Source: an uncultured SAR116 cluster alpha proteobacterium
GTDB taxonomy: Bacteria > Pseudomonadota > Alphaproteobacteria > Puniceispirillales > Marisalimonadaceae
Assembly: GCA_902550555.1 (NCBI GenBank)
Contig: CACCZR010000011.1
Location: 1 to 51,928 of the forward strand
Direction: 5' to 3'
Length of the DNA: 51,928 nt
The position numbers and the translations under genes are program-made. The notes under the pieces are model-generated. The model did not search any database and was not told the DNA's origin. It saw nothing but the letters and a program-made list of their open reading frames with translations. The number at the start of each line of letters is the position of its first letter. Position 1 is the stretch's first letter. Shown in pieces: positions 18,074 through 26,961 of the stretch.

Positions 18074-18645
18074 TGGAAAATAATTATCCTTTTTCAGAAG
18101 AATCTATAAATAGTTCTATTTCTTTTAGATCTTTAGTTAATGCTACCTCTTATCCAGGTAGACACTTTCAAATATCTAAACTTAAAAAACCAAATATTTT
18201 GTCAAATGCTGCCGCTACAATATTGATTACATTATGTGATAATGAAAGTAATGTTTACCTCTCTAAAGATTTTAGTACAGACGAAGTTAAAGATTGGTTA
18301 ATTTTTAATACTGGAGCTATTGTTTCTGACAAACAAAATGCTGATTTTGCAGTTGGAGATTGGGAATCTTTACTACCTTTGGATGAATTCAAAACTGGAG
18401 TGCCTGAGTATCCAGAACGATCTACAACTTTAATAATAGAAGAGTCAAATTATAAGAAAATAAAATGTAATATTAATGGACCGGGTATAAAAGATAAACT
18501 GCAAATTGAATTACCTAATCCAGAACTATTTATTAATAATAGTCATCTTTATCCTCTAGGTTTAGATTTCTATTTTACAAATGATTTAGACATTTTATCT
18601 ATTCCTCGTTCAACAAAAATTAGCGTCACAAATTCGGAGTATTAA
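18073..18645 (+). CDS. phnH: C-P lyase core subunit PhnH
   Basis: PhnH is the structural subunit that binds beside PhnI/PhnJ in the C-P lyase core. The 190-residue protein shows the family pattern SFRSLVNATSYPGR near residues 17-30, a LITLCDNESNVYLS strand and FAVGDWESL, followed by the PPlike GTPEYPERSTTL-type segment (here GVPEYPERSTTLI) and LYPLGLDFYF near the end. Length is close to other PhnH proteins. It begins inside the phnG stop codon and is followed directly by phnI with no gap. Confidence 0.93.
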   Translation: MENNYPFSEESINSSISFRSLVNATSYPGRHFQISKLKKPNILSNAAATILITLCDNESNVYLSKDFSTDEVKDWLIFNTGAIVSDKQNADFAVGDWESLLPLDEFKTGVPEYPERSTTLIIEESNYKKIKCNINGPGIKDKLQIELPNPELFINNSHLYPLGLDFYFTNDLDILSIPRSTKISVTNSEY

Positions 18646-19725
18646 ATGTATGTAGCAGTTAAAGGTGGAGAGAAAGCAATTGATAATGCACACTCTTGGA
18701 TGTCAGAGATAAGAAGAGGCGATCCTTCTGTTCCAAATGTTTCTCTAAACCAAATTACAGAACAGCTTACACTTGGAGTAGATAGAGTAATGTCTGAAGG
18801 ATCTCTTTACGATAAAGATTTGGCAGCATTAGCTATAAAACAATCCAGAGGTGATTTGATTGAAGCGATTTTTTTGTTGAGAGCCTACAGAACTACTCTT
18901 AAAAGATTTAGTTATAGCAAACCTATTGATACAGCTAATATGCTATGTCTTAGACGTATCTCAGCAACATTTAAAGACATACCAGGTGGTCAAAAACTAG
19001 GTCCTACTTTTGATTATACCCATAGACTTTTAGATTTTAAATTACTAGCTGAAAATGAAACTCCCTTAAGCCCAACACAACAATTTGAAAATAAAAAAGT
19101 ACCTCATGTTTTGAGCTTTTTAAATCAAGAAGATTTAATGCAAAAAGAAAAAGACAATAATCTTGATCCTATTGATATTACTCGAGAGCCTATTAGCTTT
19201 CCAACATCACGTGCAGCTAGATTACAAGCATTATCAAGAGGTGATGAAGGTTTTTTGCTAGGTCTTGCATATTCTACTCAGAGAGGATATGCAAGAAATC
19301 ATGCATTTGTAGGAGAGCTTAGAATAGGTATAGTTGAAATTGAACTTAATATACCTGAATTAGGTTTTGATATTAATGTTGCAGAAATTATCTTAACTGA
19401 ATGTGAAACGGTCAATCAATTTCAAGGATCAAAAATTGAACCTCCACAATTTACAAGAGGCTATGGTCTTGTATTTGGACAAACGGAAAGAAAAGCTCTA
19501 GCTATGGCCTTAATTGATAGAGCATTAAGATGGAAGGAACTAGGTGAAGACTATTCTGGTGCACCAGCACAAGATGAGGAGTTTGTAATTTCACATTGTG
19601 ACAATATTCAAGCAACTGGGTTTCTAGAGCATATAAAATTGCCACATTATGTTGACTTTCAATCTGAACTTGAACTCATTAGAAAAATTAGGGCTGATGC
19701 TAAACGAAATGTAAAAAGGTTATAA
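18646..19725 (+). CDS. phnI: C-P lyase core subunit PhnI (nucleosidase)
   Basis: PhnI, with PhnG, PhnH and PhnL, replaces the adenine of ATP with a phosphonate to give ribose 1-phosphonate 5-triphosphate. The 359-residue protein starts MYVAVKGGEKAIDNAH, the conserved PhnI opening. The zinc-site pair known from the E. coli protein is present as H329 and H334 (FLEHIKLPHY), with the same 5-residue spacing. The motifs GDEGFLLGLAYSTQRGYARNH and FTRGYGLVFGQTERK are typical. It begins immediately after the phnH stop and phnJ begins after one base. Confidence 0.96.
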   Translation: MYVAVKGGEKAIDNAHSWMSEIRRGDPSVPNVSLNQITEQLTLGVDRVMSEGSLYDKDLAALAIKQSRGDLIEAIFLLRAYRTTLKRFSYSKPIDTANMLCLRRISATFKDIPGGQKLGPTFDYTHRLLDFKLLAENETPLSPTQQFENKKVPHVLSFLNQEDLMQKEKDNNLDPIDITREPISFPTSRAARLQALSRGDEGFLLGLAYSTQRGYARNHAFVGELRIGIVEIELNIPELGFDINVAEIILTECETVNQFQGSKIEPPQFTRGYGLVFGQTERKALAMALIDRALRWKELGEDYSGAPAQDEEFVISHCDNIQATGFLEHIKLPHYVDFQSELELIRKIRADAKRNVKRL

Positions 19726-19726
19726 A

Positions 19727-20608
19727 ATGAATGATATGAGTAAAGATAAAAATATAGATATTCAAATTTATAATTTTGCTTATTTAGATGAAAATACAAA
19801 AAGAATGATTAGGAGAGCGCTACTAAAAGCTTTATGCATTCCTGGATATCAAGTTCCTTTTTCCTCAAGAGAAATGCCAATGCCATATGGTTGGGGGACT
19901 GGTGGGATTCAGGTAACATCTGCATGTTTAATACCTAAAGATGTCTTAAAAGTGATAGATCAAGGTGCAGATGACACTACAAATGCTGTATCAATTCGAA
20001 AATTTTTTCAAAAAACTGCAAATGTAGCTGTAACTGAAAAAACCTCCGATGCATCTCTAATACAGACTAGACATAGAATTCCAGAGACAAAATTAAAAGA
20101 ACAACAAATATTAGTATATCAGGTTCCAATTCCAGAACCTCTCAGATTTTTAGAACCTAGAGAGACAGAAACAAGAAAAATGCATGCTCTTTCTGAATAC
20201 GGATTAATGTTTGTGAAACTTTATGAAGATATTGCAAAACACGGTCATATTGAGACAGCATATGCATATCCAGTAAAAACAAACGGTAATTATGTTACAG
20301 ATCCTTCTCCTATTCCAAAATTTGATAATCCCAAAATGAATAATAATCCAGCTATTCAACTTTTTGGTGCAGGAAGAGAACAAAGGATTTATGCTATCCC
20401 ACCTTACACAAATGTTAAAAGTCTTGATTTTGAAGACTATCCTTTTGAAGCTATGAAAGCCAATTTCAAATGCTCAATATGTGGATCCAGTGATAGTTAT
20501 TTAGATGAAATTATAGTCTCTGATGATGGTAAAAGATCATACATATGTTCAGACACGGATTATTGCAAAGAACAAACACAATTAAATTCAAAAGAAGAAG
20601 ATCAATAA
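19727..20608 (+). CDS. phnJ: C-P lyase catalytic subunit PhnJ (radical SAM)
   Basis: PhnJ breaks the carbon-phosphorus bond with an Fe4S4 cluster and S-adenosylmethionine, releasing alkane and ribose cyclic phosphate. The four essential cysteines are C249, C252, C274 and C280. Their spacing (C-x2-C-x21-C-x5-C) equals that of the E. coli enzyme. The glycyl-radical glycine is G40 in CIPGYQVPF, offset by the same 8 residues as the cysteines. REMPMPYGWGTGGIQ is also intact. All catalytic residues are therefore present and the enzyme should be functional. The 293-residue length is near normal; M4 is an alternative start. The stop overlaps phnK (TAATG). Confidence 0.97.
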   Translation: MNDMSKDKNIDIQIYNFAYLDENTKRMIRRALLKALCIPGYQVPFSSREMPMPYGWGTGGIQVTSACLIPKDVLKVIDQGADDTTNAVSIRKFFQKTANVAVTEKTSDASLIQTRHRIPETKLKEQQILVYQVPIPEPLRFLEPRETETRKMHALSEYGLMFVKLYEDIAKHGHIETAYAYPVKTNGNYVTDPSPIPKFDNPKMNNNPAIQLFGAGREQRIYAIPPYTNVKSLDFEDYPFEAMKANFKCSICGSSDSYLDEIIVSDDGKRSYICSDTDYCKEQTQLNSKEEDQ

Positions 20609-21384
20609 TGATGCAAGATTTCTTATTTAAAGCTTCAAATATTTCCAAATACTATGGCCAAAATGTAGGGTGTAAAAATGTATCTTTAGATATTAATTCT
20701 GGTGAGGTCCTTGGAATTGTTGGCGAATCTGGCTCTGGAAAATCTACATTATTAAATTGTATATATGGAAATTTAAAAGTTGATGAAGGAGATATTCTTT
20801 TAAACGATAAATCAAAAACAATCCTCAATTTCACTAAAATCGATGAACCAAAACTTCGTTTAATTCAAAGATCTGATCTAGCATTTGTGCATCAAAATCC
20901 TCGTGATGGTCTCAGAATGAATATAAGTGCAGGAGGAAATATTGGGGAAAGATTAATGGCAATAGGTCATAGAAATTATGGAGAAATTAGAGAGATTGCT
21001 TCAAGTTGGTTAGAAAAAGTTGAAATTGATGTTAGTAGAATTGACGATAAGCCAAGTACTTTTTCTGGAGGAATGCAACAAAGGCTTCAAATTGCAAGAA
21101 ACCTAGTAACTAAACCAAGACTTATTTTTATGGACGAACCTACTGGGGGTTTGGACGTATCTGTTCAAGCAAAAATTTTAGATTTATTGAGAAACCTTGT
21201 AAGAGAACTTGGCATTGCAGCAATAATAGTTACACATGATCTTGCAGTTGTAAGACTATTAGCTGATCGTATCATTGTAATGCAAAATGGAAATGTAATA
21301 GAAGCTGGTTTGTGCGATCAGGTTTTAGATGATCCACAACATAAATATTCACAATTATTAGTAAGTTCAGTACTTCAGGTGTAG
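20608..21384 (+). CDS. phnK: C-P lyase ATP-binding protein PhnK
   Basis: The 258-residue ABC-type ATPase binds the PhnGHIJ core and is needed for C-P cleavage; it has no permease of its own. Walker A is GESGSGKST, the signature is FSGGMQQRLQIARNL, Walker B is LIFMDEPTGGLDV, and the H-loop is VTHDL. The start ATG at 20608 overlaps the phnJ stop; the next codon is also ATG (20611). The frame is open 21 codons further upstream, inside phnJ, but those codons read a basic sequence with no family similarity. phnL follows one base after the stop. Confidence 0.94.
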   Translation: MMQDFLFKASNISKYYGQNVGCKNVSLDINSGEVLGIVGESGSGKSTLLNCIYGNLKVDEGDILLNDKSKTILNFTKIDEPKLRLIQRSDLAFVHQNPRDGLRMNISAGGNIGERLMAIGHRNYGEIREIASSWLEKVEIDVSRIDDKPSTFSGGMQQRLQIARNLVTKPRLIFMDEPTGGLDVSVQAKILDLLRNLVRELGIAAIIVTHDLAVVRLLADRIIVMQNGNVIEAGLCDQVLDDPQHKYSQLLVSSVLQV

Positions 21385-21385
21385 C

Positions 21386-22051
21386 ATGATACAAATAAAA
21401 AATTTAAATAAATCTTTCGAACTTTATAATCAAAATAATACAAACATAAATGTTTTTAAAAATATAAACTTCAAAGTGGATAAAGGGGAAGTTGTTGCTC
21501 TTACAGGAAACTCTGGAACAGGTAAATCTACTTTACTAAAATTGATATATGGAAGTTATGTTATAAGCAAAGGTGATGTTCTTATCGCAGATGTAAACGT
21601 TAGAAAATCAAGTGCAAGAGATATTTTGAAATTAAGAAAAAATAAGCTAGGCTATGTTAGTCAATTCTTAAGAGTTGTTCCTAGAGTGCCAACAATAGAA
21701 GTTGTAATAGAACCTTTACTTGATATTGGATGTGAAAAGAAAATAGCATTAAAAAAAGGACAAGAAATTTTAGAAATCCTAAAAATTCCTAAAAATTTAT
21801 GGAACTTATCTCCTTTAACTTTCTCTGGAGGTGAACAACAAAGAGTAAATATTGCAAGAGGTTTTATTCATAATTACCCATACCTACTTTTAGATGAACC
21901 AACTGCAAGTTTGGACCACAATAATAAAAATATTGTATTACATTTGATAGAAAAAGCTAAACTAAATGGCTCAGCAATAATTGGAATATTCCATGATGAA
22001 ATAGCTAGAAACAAAGTTGCTACCAGGGAAGTTAATTTAGAAAATTTATAG
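21386..22051 (+). CDS. phnL: C-P lyase ATP-binding protein PhnL
   Basis: The 221-residue ABC-type ATPase belongs to the PhnL group, which acts with PhnGHI in forming the ribose phosphonate and stacks on PhnK in the complex. Walker A is GNSGTGKST near residues 41-49. The PhnL-type GYVSQFLRVVPRVPTIEVV stretch, the signature FSGGEQQRVNIARGF, Walker B YLLLDEPTASLD and the H-loop FHDE are visible. Length matches the family. It lies between phnK (1-base gap) and phnN (15-base gap) in the same transcript. Confidence 0.94.
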   Translation: MIQIKNLNKSFELYNQNNTNINVFKNINFKVDKGEVVALTGNSGTGKSTLLKLIYGSYVISKGDVLIADVNVRKSSARDILKLRKNKLGYVSQFLRVVPRVPTIEVVIEPLLDIGCEKKIALKKGQEILEILKIPKNLWNLSPLTFSGGEQQRVNIARGFIHNYPYLLLDEPTASLDHNNKNIVLHLIEKAKLNGSAIIGIFHDEIARNKVATREVNLENL

Positions 22052-22066
22052 AGATTTTGTAATCAG

Positions 22067-22603
22067 ATGAACAAACTTAATGGTAATTTATTTGTGATTG
22101 TAGGTGCTTCTGGTGTTGGTAAAGATACTTTATTAAACGAAATAAGAGATAAATTTAAAAATTTTCATTTTGTCAAAAGGTACATTACAAGAACTCCCGA
22201 TGACAATAATGAAGACCACGTATCAATATCCGATAAAGATTTCCAAAAAAAGGTTAAAGATAGCTTTTTTACGATAACTTGGGATGCTCATTCCTTATCT
22301 TACGGTATCCCAAAAAAAATAGATGAATTCTTAAAAAAAGGTACAAATGTAATTTTTAATGGTTCAAGACATGCTTTGAAGGAAATAAAAAAAAAATATC
22401 CTAACGCAAAAATTATTTGTATTGTTGCATCAAAAAAAAATATTGAAAATCGACTTCTTATAAGAAACAGAGAAAACAAAGATGAAATCAATAAAAGACT
22501 TAATAGAAAGATAGAAAATTTGCCTTCTGATACAATTTATGTCGAAAATGACTCTGATTTAGAATCGGGAGTTGATAATTTAATTAATGCTTTGAATGGG
22601 TAA
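22067..22603 (+). CDS. phnN: Ribose 1,5-bisphosphate phosphokinase
   Basis: PhnN phosphorylates ribose 1,5-bisphosphate to PRPP, the salvage end of the C-P lyase pathway. The 178-residue protein is of guanylate-kinase fold: P-loop GASGVGKDTL near residues 13-22, KRYITRTPDD (family YITRP-like segment), and SYGIPKKIDEFL. Length is typical. Its last 20 bases overlap the 3' end of the convergent DUF1045 gene. It closes the phnGHIJKLN transcript; phnM is separated from it by the opposite-strand gene. Confidence 0.92.
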   Translation: MNKLNGNLFVIVGASGVGKDTLLNEIRDKFKNFHFVKRYITRTPDDNNEDHVSISDKDFQKKVKDSFFTITWDAHSLSYGIPKKIDEFLKKGTNVIFNGSRHALKEIKKKYPNAKIICIVASKKNIENRLLIRNRENKDEINKRLNRKIENLPSDTIYVENDSDLESGVDNLINALNG

Positions 22604-23291
22604 AATTAATTTTTTTTATAAAATAAAATTTTTCATCAGTCTTTTGTCCAAAAATACAAATACTTTTAAAGTGTATTTTTCTTAAATTTACACTCTTTAA
22701 AATTGTTTGAAGATATTTATAAACATTATCTATTTCTTCAATTCTAACTTTACCTGTAAGAGTTAAATGAAATTTGAATTCATTAAATACATAAGGATAA
22801 CCCCATTTGAAGAGCATTTTTTTTTGGTTAAAAGACAATTTATGAGGATGTCTTTTTTTAATTTCATCTTCAGAAAGATCATCTCTTAAAAAATCTAATC
22901 CTTCTACAAATTTATTAGATACGTCATTTACTTTGAGGTTTTTAGATGGAGTTAATGCTATGAAATTACCTAATTTTTTAATAACTAATTTATCTAAATG
23001 AAAACTTTGTATTTGTTTTGATATTTCACAAACTTTATTTTCAAGATCATTATACGTATATTTATTTTTTAATCTAAATGGAGCTTTTATAGTGCCATGA
23101 AATCCATATTGTTTTGGTGTAAGAACTAAGCCAGAAAATTTTTTGAAACTAGGTAATTTTGAAAGATCTGACTTTGTTGTTTCTTCACCTTTGTAAGGAT
23201 CCCAACCAAGCCAACATTTTCCGAACAGATCAAGCTCTGGATTTTCTATAGGTGCGTAATATATTGCATATCTTTTATAATTTTTTTCCAT
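22584..23291 (-). CDS. DUF1045 family protein, 2H-phosphoesterase-like
   Basis: The 235-residue protein opens with KRYAIYYAPIENPELD and WLGWDP, the hallmark of DUF1045 proteins found in phosphonate operons. The two H-x-T signatures of the 2H phosphoesterase superfamily are visible as HGTIKAPF (about residue 65) and HLTLTG (about residue 178). Members of this fold hydrolyse cyclic nucleotide-type phosphodiesters. In a cluster without PhnP it is a second candidate for opening the ribose 1,2-cyclic phosphate, besides the PHP protein at 14016. It is convergent with phnN (20-base overlap) and divergent from phnM. Confidence 0.87.
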   Translation of the reverse strand: MEKNYKRYAIYYAPIENPELDLFGKCWLGWDPYKGEETTKSDLSKLPSFKKFSGLVLTPKQYGFHGTIKAPFRLKNKYTYNDLENKVCEISKQIQSFHLDKLVIKKLGNFIALTPSKNLKVNDVSNKFVEGLDFLRDDLSEDEIKKRHPHKLSFNQKKMLFKWGYPYVFNEFKFHLTLTGKVRIEEIDNVYKYLQTILKSVNLRKIHFKSICIFGQKTDEKFYFIKKINFTHSKH

Positions 23292-23394
23292 AAGCTTTAC
23301 TTATAGTAGTTTTATTTCAGTTTAATTAAATTTTTTTTTACATTTAAAAAAACTGTAATATTAGATTTGTATTTGTAGATTAGGGGTGTTTATT

Positions 23395-24537
23395 TTGTCT
23401 GACGTAATCTTAAATAATATTAATATTGTAACTCATGACGAAGTCTTTTTGGGAAATGTCCAATTAAAAGATGGGCTAATTAAAAGTATCAACAAAGGAA
23501 AAAGCTCTATACCCAGATCTATTGATTGCAATGAAGATTATTTAATCCCAGGTTTAGTAGAATTACACACAGACAACTTAGAAAGACATATGAAACCTAG
23601 ACCTGGAGTTAATTGGCCTATAAATAATGCTCTTATAGCTCATGATGGTGAATTAGCATCTGTTGGAATTACAACAGTGTTCGATGCTTTAAGAGTAGGA
23701 TCTATAAACAAAGATGGTGTACATAGATATGACAAATATGCAAGAGAAACAGCTACTTCTATTAATAAATTATCAAAAGAAAAATCATTTAAGATTGACC
23801 ATTTTATCCATCTAAGAGCTGAAATATGTTCAGAAAATTTAATTCAAGAATTAGATGAGTTTAATACTCAAGATAAGGTAAAAATAGTAAGCCTAATGGA
23901 TCACACACCTGGCCAAAGACAGTTTCGTGATATTTCACAGTTCAAACTTTATTTATCAGGAAAATTTGGTCTTTCAGAACCACAGATTGAACAACACTTT
24001 TTGCATTTAAAAGATTTACAAAAAATGTTTGGTAAAAAACATAAAAGTGAAACAATAAAATTTAGTAAAAAAATTAATGCAGTATTAGCTAGTCATGATG
24101 ATACTACAATTTCCGATGTAGAAGAGAGTTGTTCACAAGGTATAAATTTAGCTGAATTTCCAACAACTCTTGAAGCAGCAACAAAGTGTCATAGTAGTAA
24201 TATGAAAATAATAATGGGAGCTCCAAATTTAGTAAGAGGAGGGTCTCATTCGGGTAATGTTTCAGCTCAATCACTAATTGATAAAGACCTTCTTGATATT
24301 TTAAGTTCTGATTATGTTCCATCATCATTATTAATGGCAGCTATAATGTGGGGTATAAGGTCAAATAATTTACCTAAAAGTATCTCTGCTGTAACTACAA
24401 ACCCTTGTAAAGCAACTGGCTTGAATGACAGAGGTCTAATCAAAGAAGGTTTAAAAGCAGATTTGGTAAGATTAAGCATTAAAGATGATTTGCCAATCAT
24501 TAGAAAAGTATGGGTAAATGGTCAGGAAGTTGCTTAA
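23395..24537 (+). CDS. phnM: Ribose 1-methylphosphonate 5-triphosphate diphosphatase
   Basis: PhnM cleaves the triphosphate chain to give ribose 1-phosphonate 5-phosphate, the PhnJ substrate. The 380-residue amidohydrolase has the canonical metal motif [20 protein letters not shown], then SHDDTT and a long [18 protein letters not shown] stretch. A TTG at 23395 is chosen as start because AGGGGTG (23382-23388) sits 6 bases before it; the GTG at 23386 overlaps that site and is less likely. Of the two PhnM proteins in the island this one is the canonical form. The acr3 gene follows after 5 bases and is probably co-transcribed. Confidence 0.93.
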   Translation: MSDVILNNINIVTHDEVFLGNVQLKDGLIKSINKGKSSIPRSIDCNEDYLIPGLVELHTDNLERHMKPRPGVNWPINNALIAHDGELASVGITTVFDALRVGSINKDGVHRYDKYARETATSINKLSKEKSFKIDHFIHLRAEICSENLIQELDEFNTQDKVKIVSLMDHTPGQRQFRDISQFKLYLSGKFGLSEPQIEQHFLHLKDLQKMFGKKHKSETIKFSKKINAVLASHDDTTISDVEESCSQGINLAEFPTTLEAATKCHSSNMKIIMGAPNLVRGGSHSGNVSAQSLIDKDLLDILSSDYVPSSLLMAAIMWGIRSNNLPKSISAVTTNPCKATGLNDRGLIKEGLKADLVRLSIKDDLPIIRKVWVNGQEVA

Positions 24538-24542
24538 AAAAC

Positions 24543-25595
24543 ATGAATCTTAAACACAAAAAATTAAATCTTTCATTTTTAGATAGATATCTTACTTTTT
24601 GGATATTTCTTGCAATGATTATAGGTATAGCTATAGGTAATATTTTTTATAATATGCCTAAATTTCTTGATTCAATAACCTATAGTAATACGAATATTCC
24701 TATTGCAATAGGTCTCATCTTAATGATGTACCCACCTTTGGCAAAAGTGAAATATGAAAAAATAATTGAAGTATTTAAAGATAAGAAAGTTTTAGCTTTG
24801 TCTTTATTCCAAAATTGGATAATTGGACCTGTATTAATGTTTTTTTTAGCTGTTACTTTTCTTTCTGATAAGCCTGAATACATGACTGGTGTTATATTAA
24901 TTGGTTTAGCAAGATGTATAGCAATGGTTCTTGTTTGGAATGATTTGGCTAGGGGGAGTTCAGAATATGTAGCAGGATTAGTTGCTTTTAATTCAATTTT
25001 TCAAATTATCTTCTTCGCACCTTATGCATGGTTTTTTTTAAAATTTTTGCCTGAATTTTTTGGTTTCAGTGGACAGATTTTTGATATTTCAATATTATAC
25101 GTAGCCAAAATAGTTATAATTTATCTAGGTATTCCATTTTTAGCTGGTTTTGTTACAAGATCATTATTAGTCAAGAAATTTGGAGAGGAATGGTATGAAA
25201 AAAAATTTATACCTAGAATAAGTCCCATTACACTATTTGCGCTTTTGTTTACAATAATTATTATGTTTACTCTAAAAGGAAATGAAATTTTTAAGCTTCC
25301 TTATGATGTTATCTTAATAGCAATTCCTCTAATTATATATTTTCTAATTATGTTTTTTATTAGTTTTGGCATGAGTAAATTTACGAGTATAGATTATCCA
25401 AAAGCTACTTCTTTATCATTCACAGCTGCTTCAAATAATTTTGAATTAGCTATTGCAGTTTCAATAGCTACTTTTGGACTTGCATCAAAAGAGGCTTTTG
25501 CAACTGTCGTTGGTCCACTTGTCGAAGTACCAATACTAATATTACTAGTTTCAGTTGCATTAAAATTTAAAGAAAAATATTTTAAAAAGACTTAA
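24543..25595 (+). CDS. acr3: ACR3-family arsenite exporter
   Basis: The 350-residue protein has about ten membrane helices and the ACR3 signatures: [13 protein letters not shown] after helix 2, [16 protein letters not shown] with the conserved thiolate Cys of helix 4, and [11 protein letters not shown] with the conserved Glu of helix 9. ACR3 proteins expel arsenite using the proton gradient. The ATG at 24543 is used, with AGGAAG at 24524-24529; the frame continues 11 codons back into phnM. No arsR or arsC is present in the island. Its place behind phnM is unusual and may protect cells that scavenge phosphorus from arsenic taken up with it. Confidence 0.88.
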   Translation: MNLKHKKLNLSFLDRYLTFWIFLAMIIGIAIGNIFYNMPKFLDSITYSNTNIPIAIGLILMMYPPLAKVKYEKIIEVFKDKKVLALSLFQNWIIGPVLMFFLAVTFLSDKPEYMTGVILIGLARCIAMVLVWNDLARGSSEYVAGLVAFNSIFQIIFFAPYAWFFLKFLPEFFGFSGQIFDISILYVAKIVIIYLGIPFLAGFVTRSLLVKKFGEEWYEKKFIPRISPITLFALLFTIIIMFTLKGNEIFKLPYDVILIAIPLIIYFLIMFFISFGMSKFTSIDYPKATSLSFTAASNNFELAIAVSIATFGLASKEAFATVVGPLVEVPILILLVSVALKFKEKYFKKT

Positions 25596-25701
25596 AATTT
25601 CTAATTACACTCTAGCCTTATATAAACTGAATTTAAATATTTATAAAAAATTAATATTTTTGAAATAAAAATTTAATATAGACAAATTAAAACCTTTTAT
25701 A

Positions 25702-25765
25702 TTGAATGGTATATGCATTGACACATTGACTCCTCCTTAAGACAAATAATACATATACCATTCAA
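25702..25765. repeat. Perfect 14-bp inverted repeat with 36-base centre
   Basis: TTGAATGGTATATG (25702-25715) and CATATACCATTCAA (25752-25765) are exact reverse complements. The centre starts with a tandem CATTGAC (25716-25722 and 25724-25730). It lies in the 403-base gene-free gap 25596-25998 between acr3 and the integrase, and no open frame crosses it. It may be a transcription-factor site or a recombination/excision site; no T-run follows, so it is not a usual terminator. Confidence 0.6.
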
Positions 25766-25859
25766 ATAAAAATCTTTGTTTTTTGAAAATTTTTATTTTT
25801 AACTCAAAACAAAAAAAGTTATTTAAACAAAAGTATAAAATTTAAATAAAACTAACAAA

Positions 25860-25977
25860 TAACAACCCATCATTGAACCCTGGTTAGTGTTTCACAGACT
25901 ACGGTCAATGGGCAGACCACCCCCTGACCGTTGACCATTGTTGATTAGGAAAAGGGTGCAGTAACCCCTCTTTTAAT
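25860..25977. other. GC-richer structured gap with integrase terminator
   Basis: This stretch beside the integrase 3' end is visibly richer in G and C than its surroundings and has no gene. ACGGTCA (25901-25907) pairs with TGACCGT (25925-25931), CAATGG (25906-25911) with CCATTG (25935-25940), so alternative hairpins are possible. At 25950-25972 a minus-strand stem (AAGAGGG with CCCTTTT, one G-U pair) could end integrase transcription. The rest of the gap 25596-25859 is AT-rich and holds only the 14-bp inverted repeat. Confidence 0.45.
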
Positions 25978-25998
25978 ATATTCCTATCTCTTTCAGGC

Positions 25999-26955
25999 TC
26001 ATAATCTACCGTTAACCTGTACATACCTAAACAACTGACTAGCTGTCTTATGACCACTGATAGATACAACCTCTGGAACATTCAATCCTTTCTCAAACAT
26101 CCTTGATATTGCTTCATGTCTTAAGTCATGGAAAGTGAAGTCAATTAAATTAGCTCTATTTCGAAGTCTTTCCCATGATTGCCTTAATGCGATATCTGTA
26201 ATAGGGAAAACATATTCATTGGACCGTGGTACATTTTTAAATATCTTTATTGCTTTATCAGATAAAGGAACCCATCTTGAACTACCATTCTTTGTCATGG
26301 GTAGTAATACTCTTTTATTATCGAGACCAAGATGTTCCCATTTCATGTTTAAGATTTCACTTCGTCTCATTCCTGTTTCAATGGCAAAATCAATTATGGG
26401 CCATAAGTACCAAACCTTAGTTTCAGAAAATGCTTTTTTTAATCTTTCATATTCACCAGGTTTTAATCTTCTTTGTCTAGGTGGATTATTTTTAGGAAAT
26501 CTTATTTTTTCAGTTGGATTTTCTCCAATGTTCCAACCCCATTCTATTAACGCAATGTTCCATGCATGTCTGATCAAAACTAGATCATACTGACAAGCTC
26601 GAACTCCGTCCTTTAGTCTTCTATCTCTGAAGGATGCAAGAATAGGGGGGAGGAGTCTTTTTAAAGGAACTTTCATAATTTCTTTTTCTCTCAGTAACCT
26701 CCTTAATTTGCGGTCTTCAACTTCATGACCTTTTTTCTTAGGGGTTATTTCATTTTTATATTTCGTCATAAGATCATGGAGAGTGAATGAAGATTCATTG
26801 ACCCTCAACCATTGACCAGACTGCATTAATACTTCTTGTTCTTTTGCCCATTTCTGGGCTTCTGATTTTTTATGGAATGATTTAGATATTGATCCAACAT
26901 GTTTGTTTCTTACTTGTGCTTGCCACAAGTTATTTCTTTTACGAAAACTAGCCAC
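25999..26955 (-). CDS. Tyrosine recombinase / phage-type integrase
   Basis: The 318-residue protein has an N-terminal ASFRKRNNLWQAQVRNK arm-type DNA-binding segment, a core-binding SAM-like region (about residues 55-150) and a catalytic domain. The catalytic set appears complete: Arg in TGMRRSEIL, H276 and R279 (HDLRH), H302 (GHKT) and nucleophile Y311 (FRYVQ). The start is GTG at 26953-26955 behind a GGAGGG site. It sits just inside the tRNA-Met remnant and reads away from it into the island. It is the obvious candidate to have inserted the island. A short stem in front of it overlaps its ribosome binding site. Confidence 0.93.
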   Translation of the reverse strand: MASFRKRNNLWQAQVRNKHVGSISKSFHKKSEAQKWAKEQEVLMQSGQWLRVNESSFTLHDLMTKYKNEITPKKKGHEVEDRKLRRLLREKEIMKVPLKRLLPPILASFRDRRLKDGVRACQYDLVLIRHAWNIALIEWGWNIGENPTEKIRFPKNNPPRQRRLKPGEYERLKKAFSETKVWYLWPIIDFAIETGMRRSEILNMKWEHLGLDNKRVLLPMTKNGSSRWVPLSDKAIKIFKNVPRSNEYVFPITDIALRQSWERLRNRANLIDFTFHDLRHEAISRMFEKGLNVPEVVSISGHKTASQLFRYVQVNGRL

Positions 26956-26961
26956 TTTTCC

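Noticed and set aside
20545-20607. Longer PhnK with 21 extra N-terminal residues
   Set aside because: The extra codons lie over the PhnJ cysteine region and read a basic sequence with no ABC-family similarity; the ATG at 20608 overlaps the phnJ stop as in the neighbouring pairs.
23292-23394. PhnF operator in front of phnM
   Set aside because: A faint TTGTATTTGTAGA resembles the phnG-side repeats but lacks the GTATAG core, so I do not call it.
25860-25977. CRISPR or rRNA-type structured RNA in the GC-richer gap
   Set aside because: There are no regularly spaced repeats and no known RNA core; only short stems and a weak integrase terminator are seen.
26135-26593. A 152-codon plus-strand gene inside the integrase
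   Set aside because: It is antisense to the conserved catalytic domain, has no ribosome binding site and no recognisable motif.
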